The notes below the pieces were generated by a model. That model saw only the letters and a list, made by a program, of their open reading frames with translations. It made no database searches and was not told where the DNA came from. This document shows, one piece after another, positions 19,172 to 26,585 of a stretch of 64,000 nucleotides of DNA (positions within the stretch are counted from its first letter, which is position 1; each line of letters opens with the position of its first letter). Position numbers and translations under genes: made by a program. Origin of the DNA: Sulfolobales archaeon HS-7 (GTDB lineage Archaea; Thermoproteota; Thermoprotei_A; Sulfolobales; Sulfolobaceae). The DNA lies in NCBI GenBank assembly GCA_019704295.1, contig AP024596.1, positions 1,349,369 through 1,413,368 on the forward strand. The letters run 5' to 3'.

Positions 19172-20604
19172 GTTTTACTCACGCAGTCTGCCATAGTTTT
19201 AAGATCCTTCGATATCATACAATAGTTATCCTCAACCAAATTCTGTACATACTTAATGTATGATGGAATTAATAAATATGTTAAAAGGAAAGATTTATTG
19301 CTATCTATATTTAATATCTTAAATCTCAAAGCTGATGACTTACTTCCTTTTGAGTAAAATTTTTTGTGAAGTTCTTCGATTGAGAATTTATAATTGTGGT
19401 CTTTATCTCTTGACGATGTTCGGTGAATACTGCCTTTTTGTTTCTTATTTAATCCATGTCCACAAAACAGCTTTAGAAATACTGATCGGTTTTGGATAAG
19501 TTGGGTGCATTTACCCCTTTCTGTGGTTGCTTCAGGTATAGCATTAAGTGTATCCTCTATTTTATTAGGATTAATCTCGTTCACAAATATCACTTTCTCC
19601 GGAAACGCTTCTGGAATAAAATAATAGTATGCTGAATCATCCTTAGCGTCTGCTTCTATTAATTTTTTATCAGGAAGAATAATATTATATTCAGTTGCTT
19701 TATGAATTAAATATGCCAGTTTATCCTTAAGCTCTTTTTCGTTTTTTACCTTTAAAAACTCCTTAATATAATTTTCTAAGTCGCTGCATACGCTGTCATA
19801 GCACTTAACATCCATTATAGACAAACTACCAAATCCCCTGGTAGTTTTCCTTCCAAGCCCTCCCAGTAAAAGGTAAAGTAATAAGCTATGTAATGCGAAC
19901 TTAAGTTCAGTATCAAAACGTTTTTTATTCTCCTCCCCGTTTTCATAATACCTGCGTAAATAAATGTTAAGAGTGAATTCTACTTTTGATCTTATGATAA
20001 AACACTCTAAGTAATCAGCTATTAAATTTCGTAGAATTGCCTCGAGGTTCTCCTTATCTGAAATATTAGTATTAGTTACCTTAATATTATTAAAACTAGA
20101 CAGTTCAAAGCTAAACAATTTATTCTTATATATACTTTCCTTAATTTCATCTTTGTCTAAATTAATTTCATAAGAAAAAGAATTGGGACATTTACAGAGG
20201 TTTTCTAATTCGATGATTAATTTATTATCTCTTAATTCTAAATATATTTTCCCATTATAACCTTTTAAATGACCTGTTACCTCATCTAAGTTTAAATTAG
20301 GGAGCTGAAAGGGTTCATCACTTTGCTCAGTTACAACCTCTAATCTTATTGAAGATTTCTTGTTCTCACTTCCAAAAACGTCTTCGAAAAACCTATCTAT
20401 GGCATCATAGGTGTAAAGTTTCTTATCCTTACTTTTTGCGTAACTCACAGTGTTAAACAAAACTCTGGTCCACCATCTCCATAAACCCTTAATCTCGGTA
20501 GGTCTAACCCACTCTCTATAAAACGAGTTTACACTATGTCTGTTATACCCTCCTGTTAAAGGATAAAGAGTCGATAACTTAAAAGATAATAACAACTCTT
20601 CCAT
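19168..20604 (-). CDS. cmr1: Type III-B CRISPR Cmr1 (Cas7-like)
   Basis: This is a double-RAMP subunit at the 3' end of the effector. The N-terminal hallmark is complete: FKLSTLYPLTGGYNRHSVNS, then VRPTEIKGLWRWWTR, and GRKTTRGFGSLSI gives the glycine-rich loop near residue 255. At 478 residues it is at the long end for Cmr1. It overlaps cmr6 by four bases and abuts cmr5, consistent with one polycistronic mRNA. Confidence 0.93.
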   Translation of the reverse strand: MEELLLSFKLSTLYPLTGGYNRHSVNSFYREWVRPTEIKGLWRWWTRVLFNTVSYAKSKDKKLYTYDAIDRFFEDVFGSENKKSSIRLEVVTEQSDEPFQLPNLNLDEVTGHLKGYNGKIYLELRDNKLIIELENLCKCPNSFSYEINLDKDEIKESIYKNKLFSFELSSFNNIKVTNTNISDKENLEAILRNLIADYLECFIIRSKVEFTLNIYLRRYYENGEENKKRFDTELKFALHSLLLYLLLGGLGRKTTRGFGSLSIMDVKCYDSVCSDLENYIKEFLKVKNEKELKDKLAYLIHKATEYNIILPDKKLIEADAKDDSAYYYFIPEAFPEKVIFVNEINPNKIEDTLNAIPEATTERGKCTQLIQNRSVFLKLFCGHGLNKKQKGSIHRTSSRDKDHNYKFSIEELHKKFYSKGSKSSALRFKILNIDSNKSFLLTYLLIPSYIKYVQNLVEDNYCMISKDLKTMADCVSKT

Positions 20605-21075
20605 TCATTTCCCCTCTATCATAGCCTCGGCTAACCTTTTTATTGCCACTAAATACTTCCTCATTCTAGCGGAGACAATGGGAGACAACTCATATAACAT
20701 GTCAAGCATTTCTAACCTGTTACACAAGAGTTTATCAACTATTACTTTTTTATCTATAATATTTCTCTCAGATAAATAATATAGTATAACAAACAAATAT
20801 GCTGCATATGACGCATTGTCACTTTTACCCAAATTAACTCCGGTATACGTAGGAGAATTCAATAGTTCAATGAGATCACTCGCCTTATTTTTATTGTCCT
20901 CCAGCCCTGCTTTGGACATTATGTAAAAGAATGTAGGGATGAAGCCTGAAGTGTAAATTTCCTCCACCATTTCCCTAGCTCTGCTCCTAAATTTCCTCCT
21001 AGAGTCATCATCCCTTAAGGAATTTAATACCTTATTAAATGCGTTAATCGCTAATTTATAATCATCATAAGACAT
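20605..21075 (-). CDS. cmr5: Type III-B CRISPR small subunit Cmr5 (Cas11)
   Basis: This all-helical 156-residue protein corresponds to the Cas11-like small subunit that lines the belly of the complex and helps hold target RNA. The sequence is rich in charged amphipathic helices, with the family-typical segments SYAAYLFVILYYLSER and a basic C-terminus (MRKYLVAIKRLAEAMIEGK). It overlaps cmr4 by 11 nt. Its identity rests partly on its position between cmr4 and cmr1, as in S. solfataricus. Confidence 0.88.
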   Translation of the reverse strand: MSYDDYKLAINAFNKVLNSLRDDDSRRKFRSRAREMVEEIYTSGFIPTFFYIMSKAGLEDNKNKASDLIELLNSPTYTGVNLGKSDNASYAAYLFVILYYLSERNIIDKKVIVDKLLCNRLEMLDMLYELSPIVSARMRKYLVAIKRLAEAMIEGK

Positions 21076-21919
21076 CTCTACCCCACCTTAATTCCACTAT
21101 TCCTTTCCCTATTGTTTCCTTACCTCCCAAAATAACGTAATTCAAATTCCTTAAAATACAGTTTACGAATATTGCGCTCTCCTTACTCTCCTTGCCTAAA
21201 AACGATGAAAAAAAGAGAGTCCTCATCGGCACATACTCCTCAGACCACAAGCCACCAATTTCTGTCGTCTTTCTATTCCTATCAATTTTAATCCTCTTAA
21301 TCCTAATTAAAGACCTATTAACTATTTCCGCACCTATTGAATCTTCCAACACCAATAGAGGAACGTCGTCAGTTACGTTGGAAAGATTTGCTTTTAAAGG
21401 TTCTAATTCAACTTGGAAGTCCTCGTTTAAGATAACTTTTTTCAGATCTTCTTTTAACGTAATGTTTACTCCTTGCTTACAAACTATACTATCAATTGTA
21501 TTTCTTAGATTGAAAAGGGCATTAGATAATTGAGAAATAGACTCTAGATACAACTTAGCTTTCTTTAGGAGCTCATATGTTGTAACGTAAACCCAGATAT
21601 AAGGTGTAGCACTGTTTATTGCTATAACTCTGGAGGGTATAGCAAAAAGTATCGCATCCAAAAAAGTACCCAGAGAGGCTTCTTCTTGATTCTCATCATC
21701 GCCCAATACTTTGTAAATAACGTCTCTCTTATTAGGTAATTCCTTTAAGAGAAAGGATTTAATCGCTCCTTTAAAGCTTGAAGCGTATATCGTTGGATAA
21801 CCTAACTCATCCCTCTGAAAGGGTAAATCTACCTCCTCTTCTACAGTTAAGCCTGAACCGACGTGTAAGTGGGTAATCGCTCGAGAAAAAAATGGTTCAG
21901 AAAAAGCGTAGTACACCAT
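21065..21919 (-). CDS. cmr4: Type III-B CRISPR backbone RNase Cmr4 (Cas7)
   Basis: This is the Cas7 subunit that repeats along the crRNA and cuts target RNA every 6 nt. The conserved start ITHLHVGSGLTVEEEVDLPF is present, followed by QRDELGYPTIYASSFKGA. Asp31 in VDLPFQRD corresponds to the catalytic Asp identified in Pyrococcus Cmr4 (by family knowledge), so RNA cleavage should be intact. The C-terminal RAMP loop is LGGKETIGKGIVEL. The gene begins 10 nt after cmr7 and overlaps cmr5. Confidence 0.93.
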   Translation of the reverse strand: MVYYAFSEPFFSRAITHLHVGSGLTVEEEVDLPFQRDELGYPTIYASSFKGAIKSFLLKELPNKRDVIYKVLGDDENQEEASLGTFLDAILFAIPSRVIAINSATPYIWVYVTTYELLKKAKLYLESISQLSNALFNLRNTIDSIVCKQGVNITLKEDLKKVILNEDFQVELEPLKANLSNVTDDVPLLVLEDSIGAEIVNRSLIRIKRIKIDRNRKTTEIGGLWSEEYVPMRTLFFSSFLGKESKESAIFVNCILRNLNYVILGGKETIGKGIVELRWGRDVL

Positions 21920-21929
21920 AAAGTTTTCC

Positions 21930-22520
21930 TCAGGACTTAAGGGTATAGTAACTAACTATTTCGTTGAGTTTTTTCTTCAAGTCCTCTATAGCATCAGGGT
22001 CATCAATTTTATATAGTTCATTTATTCCTTTCATATTATTATCATCAATATTTAAGGAATTATATTCAGTTCTGCCTACAGATTCATTTTCTTGTAATGA
22101 TAGATTAATTGTTACGTCATCTTTAAGATAGAAGTCAGATTTCCTTATGAAATATAGCTTATTCGTTACTTCATGTTTTGCGAAAGTTATAGTTTTTACT
22201 TTATATTGATTATTATTTTGTTTGATTTGACCACCTATGAGAATTCCTCGAACGTAATCGCAAGGATCTAAGGTTGAAACTAACCGAAAACTTTTTTTAT
22301 CTACAGCGTAACCTGTAAGAACTAAAATATTGTGAATTACCACGAATTTTTTATTATTATCATCACTTTTTTGCTCTATTTTAGAAATATGATTACTGTT
22401 TTCTAGTTGGACCTTAAATTCTCCTGAATTTCCATTTCCTATAGAAAAAATTTTTTCCTTCTCTGAGCTTAGCTCATATTTTGCCCCATTTACTAGAGGA
22501 ACAAACGTGTAATTACTCAT
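21930..22520 (-). CDS. cmr7: Cmr7, Sulfolobales-specific Cmr subunit
   Basis: This 196-residue protein begins with MSNYTFVPLVNGAKYELSS and has the length and first-in-operon position of Cmr7 of S. solfataricus, a dimeric protein that decorates the Cmr complex and is restricted to Sulfolobales. It is rich in Asn and Lys with predicted beta structure and has no catalytic motif. Assignment combines sequence impression and synteny. A TATA box CTTTTAAATAG (22545-22555, minus strand) about 25-30 nt upstream implies a leaderless transcript that drives the whole operon. Confidence 0.82.
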   Translation of the reverse strand: MSNYTFVPLVNGAKYELSSEKEKIFSIGNGNSGEFKVQLENSNHISKIEQKSDDNNKKFVVIHNILVLTGYAVDKKSFRLVSTLDPCDYVRGILIGGQIKQNNNQYKVKTITFAKHEVTNKLYFIRKSDFYLKDDVTINLSLQENESVGRTEYNSLNIDDNNMKGINELYKIDDPDAIEDLKKKLNEIVSYYTLKS

Positions 22521-22971
22521 GTTTAATATACTTTAATAACTCAACTATTTAAAAGTTGGGCAATTAAGGTGTAAATTACGAATTCATTTTATTTCATAGA
22601 AATAAAATTAGAATGACTGATCGCACATGGAGCAATGTAGTACCGATCGTGGACTAGTAATGAGTTACATCGTCCTAAGCACAATTTACGAGATATTGTA
22701 GAATTCATAATTAATGTTGCTTACCTCATAGACCGATTCTCTGAAGAGGTGTAAGTGTCCTGAATTCCATTGTAGAAAGAAGCTTAAGGAGATGTAGAGG
22801 TAGATTATATAGTATGTATCTAATTCGTTTTAACGTAATCCCTCTTAAGAGTTTTCCTATTTGTGTTTAGTAATACTTATTTTTCCTATAAAAACTTAGT
22901 TTTTAAACAAATAGACTTTTGTTGCATGACGAACTCTGTCGGCATACCCTTGCACTTCACATTATTTATCT
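22521..22971. other. Intergenic gap with the cmr operon promoter
   Basis: The TATA box of the cmr operon lies at 22545-22555 on the minus strand. Beyond it the gap is AT-rich and holds no CRISPR repeat, ORF or RNA gene that I can see. It separates the cmr promoter from the vapC stop. Confidence 0.5.
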
Positions 22972-23397
22972 TTAGCACCTGAGTAGCTTTTTACCGATAT
23001 CTGCTAACTCAATTCTGAGTATCCAAACTCTTTTAATTTCGGACACCTTATCGAAGTCCCTGTCCTCGCTCACTATTTTGCTTATTGAGTTATTTAACAT
23101 CACGGCAAGGTGAAATGCGTTCGAGGGCTTGAAACCCCCTATCACAAATTCCTTAGTTTTCCTGTAATCCTCTGAGGTAATGGGAAGAAGGGTCGAGTTT
23201 GGCAACACTATTTCGTCCAGGAACTTTACGGTGTCCTCGTACTTAACGTTGTATCTCTTTTTAGAGACGTAAATTACCTCGTCAAGGACTAAGGGATCTA
23301 CCGTCAAGTTCTCCTCAGCGACGAGCTTAACGTAAAATTCCTCGACTTCCCTTACACCCAGGTTTAAGTATATTAGGAAGTTCGCGTCTAAAAACAT
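22972..23397 (-). CDS. vapC: VapC-type PIN-domain toxin
   Basis: This PIN-domain ribonuclease of 141 residues has its first acidic residue in MFLDANFLIYL (Asp4), a middle Glu in VLDEVIYVSKKRY and the last acidic pair in VSEDRDFDKV, the usual metal-binding set. VapC toxins cleave tRNA or rRNA when their antitoxin is degraded. The ATG overlaps the vapB stop in a TGATG arrangement, so it is coupled to vapB. A TTG one codon earlier is possible. Confidence 0.88.
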   Translation of the reverse strand: MFLDANFLIYLNLGVREVEEFYVKLVAEENLTVDPLVLDEVIYVSKKRYNVKYEDTVKFLDEIVLPNSTLLPITSEDYRKTKEFVIGGFKPSNAFHLAVMLNNSISKIVSEDRDFDKVSEIKRVWILRIELADIGKKLLRC

Positions 23398-23657
23398 CAA
23401 CTATCGAATTCCTCCTCCAGGACCGAGCCAGCTAATTCGCCGAGCTTAACTTTCCTAGCGTAGGAGACCCTCTCCCTATGCTCCTCAAGCTTCTCGGTGA
23501 GGTAGCTAATATCTACTCTTCTATCAGGTTCCAGCACAAGCCTGCCGTTATCTCCCTTTATAGATAGGGTATCACCCTCCCTTATTCCCATGGGCTCATG
23601 AACGCTTTTCGGAATTATCATGTAACCCTTCTTTCTAACCTCTACTCCTAGAGTCAA
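23397..23657 (-). CDS. vapB: VapB-type AbrB/SpoVT antitoxin
   Basis: The N-terminal swapped-hairpin domain has the AbrB pattern (VEVRKKGYMIIPKSVHEPMG followed by IREGDTLSI). The C-terminal half is helical and charged and should wrap around VapC. AbrB antitoxins repress their own promoter together with the toxin. The start is a TTG; a later ATG (residue 13) would cut the DNA-binding strand and is unlikely. The pair lies between the cmr operon and the CRISPR leader. Confidence 0.85.
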   Translation of the reverse strand: MTLGVEVRKKGYMIIPKSVHEPMGIREGDTLSIKGDNGRLVLEPDRRVDISYLTEKLEEHRERVSYARKVKLGELAGSVLEEEFDS

Positions 23658-24139
23658 ATTGGTTTCTTAAAGTTGTTCTGGTTAAACCAATATTAAAGAC
23701 TTTTAGGATAGTTGAGTACCTTTAACGAAGATCGAAATTTAGAGATAAGGAGTGTTTAATTCATAATTGTATAAATAATTAAATAAAGTAAAAAGTAATT
23801 AAACGTATTTAGAATTTAATTTTAAATTATGTGATATATTAAAAGTCAGTTTGTTGAGTGTGATTTCATGTAATCTGAATTACGTCAGTGTACACTTTCA
23901 AGGTGTTAAGTTCAAGCCAAAACCCTCACTATTTCACCTAAATATACCGAAAGAGTCATCATACATTACATTTTTAGAAATTTAGTAACTTATAAGGGGT
24001 TGAATCCGTATATAACATATGCCTATCTCGCCGTTAACGTAAGTTGGATAAAAACACCGTACGCAAGGTCGTGAAATTAGTGGAAATGATAAGTTAATTA
24101 AGAGATATTCTGTTTAGTCTTCTATTCATTTTTTATTTC

Positions 24140-24303
24140 ATACAAGAATTCGGCAACCCCACGTAATACCAAAATATGTATAACAGAACATATATTTTTA
24201 GACGTAAATTATCGACGGCAACCTCACGTAACCTCTAGGGAGAGCGAGATTGCCGAATTTGATACCGAAAAATTTATGAAGGAGAAAGGACAAAATAAGG
24301 AGT
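24140..24303 (+). promoter_or_regulatory. CRISPR leader with repeated and inverted motifs
   Basis: The array should be transcribed from left to right because its repeats end CTTGAAAC, the crRNA 5' handle side, so this AT-rich stretch is the leader. CGGCAACCCCACGTAA (24151-24166) recurs with one change at 24216-24231, 65 bp further on. AATTCGGCAA (24147-24156) is matched by its perfect inverse TTGCCGAATT (24250-24259). AT-rich boxes near 24190 and 24270 could be the promoter. The motifs may bind leader factors such as Csa3 or the adaptation complex (inference). The gap between vapB and 24140 shows nothing else. Confidence 0.5.
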
Positions 24304-25335
24304 GTTTGTAGCTTTCCTATGAGGGCTTGAAACTTTTTTTGGCGTAAGTATAGGTCTTATGACGACGGCTGGTTTGTAGCTTTCCTATGAGGGCTTGAAA
24401 CTAAATAGTATCGTTTATTTCCCTTACTAGCCTCGATAGTTTGTAGCTTTCCTATGAGGGCTTGAAACTTGAACCGCTTTCATATGCTATTACAGCTTCA
24501 TAACTGTTTGTAGCTTTCCTATGAGGGCTTGAAACATGCAAATCCGCAAATACTTGACGCAGTAACGAATAGTTTGTAGCTTTCCTATGAGGGCTTGAAA
24601 CTTGAACCGCTTTCATATGCTATTACAGCTTCATAACTGTTTGTAGCTTTCCTATGAGGGCTTGAAACTCGTCGAGTTTTTCCGCATACGCGTCACTAGG
24701 ATCTGTTTGTAGCTTTCCTATGAGGGCTTGAAACACTTTTACGCTTAGGTATACATCTGACATCTTTGTGTTTGTAGCTTTCCTATGAGGGCTTGAAACT
24801 AATCAACATACCAGTTAGCGACAATCTTTTCGGCGGTTTGTAGCTTTCCTATGAGGGCTTGAAACAAAGTCGCTAGGGCGTTAAACAGGTTGAACTCTGG
24901 GTTTGTAGCTTTCCTATGAGGGCTTGAAACGCCGTACCCGGTGTTAGCGCACCATGTGCAAGTCCCTGTGTTTGTAGCTTTCCTATGAGGGCTTGAAACA
25001 TGCAAATCCGCAAATACTTGACGCAGTAACGAATAGTTTGTAGCTTTCCTATGAGGGCTTGAAACTTGAACCGCTTTCATATGCTATTACAGCTTCATAA
25101 CTGTTTGTAGCTCTCCTATGAGGGCTTGAAACCTCTTCCATCGGACGGTGATATTCCTTCGCGAACTGCTGTTTGTAGCTTTCCTATGAGGGCTTGAAAC
25201 CTCTGAGAAGTTGTTGAGGATGTGTTAGATCCTTGAGATGTTTGTAGCTTTCCTATGAGGGCTTGAAACTTTAAATACCTTTTTAACCTACTAATTAGTT
25301 TATCAGTTTGTAGCTTTCCTATGAGGGCTTGAAAC
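24304..25335 (+). CRISPR. CRISPR array, 16 repeats and 15 spacers
   Basis: Sixteen 30-nt repeats begin GTTTGTAGCTTTCC and end GGGCTTGAAAC. All are identical except the thirteenth (25103-25132), which has one T-to-C change. Spacers are 35-39 nt. Repeat starts are 24304, 24372, 24439, 24506, 24572, 24639, 24705, 24770, 24836, 24901, 24970, 25036, 25103, 25171, 25240 and 25306. Spacers 3, 5 and 12 are identical, and spacers 4 and 11 are identical, so only 12 are unique. Spacers 4-5 and 11-12 form the same two-spacer block. The neighbouring type III-B effector is the natural user, but no cas1, cas2 or cas6 is present in this window. Confidence 0.97.
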
Positions 25336-25723
25336 CAGAGGCATAATGGCAGAGCTGCCGATATTATCACTCTTGCAGGGGACTATTCGCATATCCTCTG
25401 CGAAACTAGTTTATTACATTAGCAGCAACAAATTCTACTTAACGCTACCGTAAGGGCGTTTCGCCTGTTTATCCAGATTTTATCTTATTTAGGAAAATAA
25501 GGAATAAATTTAATTAAATACAATCTTATTGACTAGTAGCCGTTCATGCTTAACAATTTCCTCTATTTAATCCATCTTTCCCATTCCACAATTCGCGATG
25601 AAAACCTGAATTGCCCGTATTTTACAGGATGTGTTTTCACCTCTTTTCAGTTCCCACAAGTTCCACTATACAGGAATTGACAACCCTTAACAGTATTACC
25701 TCCCCAGACCTGGAACTGAATTA
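25336..25723. other. Gap between the array and the methyltransferase pseudogene
   Basis: A short hairpin TTCGCA-TATCCTC-TGCGAA (25386-25404) lies 50 nt after the last repeat and may end the array transcript. A copy of the dispersed 27-nt motif described under 53543 lies at 25590-25616. No gene was seen. Confidence 0.4.
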
Positions 25724-26445
25724 CTACTCCTTTATTCCGATGAAGGTAACTCTATCATCCCTTATTTCATTGAGCTCCTCGAAAGATAACGTCCTGAGAG
25801 TTCCTAGAACCTTAAAGCCCGCTCTCCTAAGCAAGTCAACTAACTCCTCCTTTTCGTAAAGGCTTATCCGTGTCTTATGAGCGTGACTGTAGATGAGGTT
25901 TTGACCAACCTTTTCAAAGAAACTTTCATCGAATACGAGGTATTTTCCCTCCTCCACGTAATGGGATGCCTCTACGGTATCCCCGTAATCTACAAACTGC
26001 GTATTCCCCTTTCTCCTTTTTATCGTCAAACCGTTGGCCATTTCAAGAATGAGAGCCCCTTCGCCCTTAAGTTATCGTAAAAGTTCTTCAAAGTTTGAGC
26101 GTTACCCTGATCGTCGAAGAAACCGAATGAGGTAAACCAGTTCAGGACGACGTCAACCTCTTCCTTTAACCTAAAGGACCTCATGTCGCCTACGTAATAG
26201 TTACCGTTATTTTTGTTCTTGGCCTTATCTATGAGATCTGAGGAGGAGTCAACTCCGTAGACCTGATAACCTAAATCCCACAGAAAGGCGTGATGCCTAC
26301 CGTACTCGCAGGGGATATCCAAGATGGATTTATAGGAATCCCCAAGCTTCCACGCACAGAACTCTATTAAGGAGTGTATGTAATACGCTTCTATCTCGGA
26401 AGTGGACTTAACAAGTTCCAAATGATAGTGGAGTTCGTCCTTCAC
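25724..26445 (-). pseudogene. Class I SAM-dependent methyltransferase with a frameshift
   Basis: Two overlapping frames together make one 240-residue methyltransferase. The first half (26445 to about 26060) has the SAM-binding motif ILDIPCEYGRHH and the acidic end of strand 2 (GVDSSSDL). The second half (about 26055-25724) contains ALILEMANGLTI and the C-terminal beta strands. Adding one G to a run of four (26056-26059 on the plus strand as CCCC) restores a single frame through the join. The single homopolymer lesion could be real inactivation, programmed slippage or a sequencing error. Substrate unknown. It lies divergent from the aminopeptidase gene. Confidence 0.75.
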
Positions 26446-26585
26446 AGCCTAGACTAGGTGATGAAGTAATAAAGCGTTGTCATACACTTCGAGCTGAGAA
26501 CCTCGCCATTCCACAGGGACGATTGCGAGTTCCTAACATGAGGTAATCCGCTTTAATTTATTACCTTTTACACTAATCGATTAAC

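Noticed and set aside
24799..25370. Minus-strand ORFs inside the CRISPR array
   Set aside because: They only translate repeat units (recurring SSPHRKAT and FQALIGKLQT) and spacers; not genes.
25590..25616. C/D-box small RNA in the dispersed motif (GATGA followed by CTGA)
   Set aside because: The boxes are only four bases apart, too close for a guide sequence, and no second pair fits.
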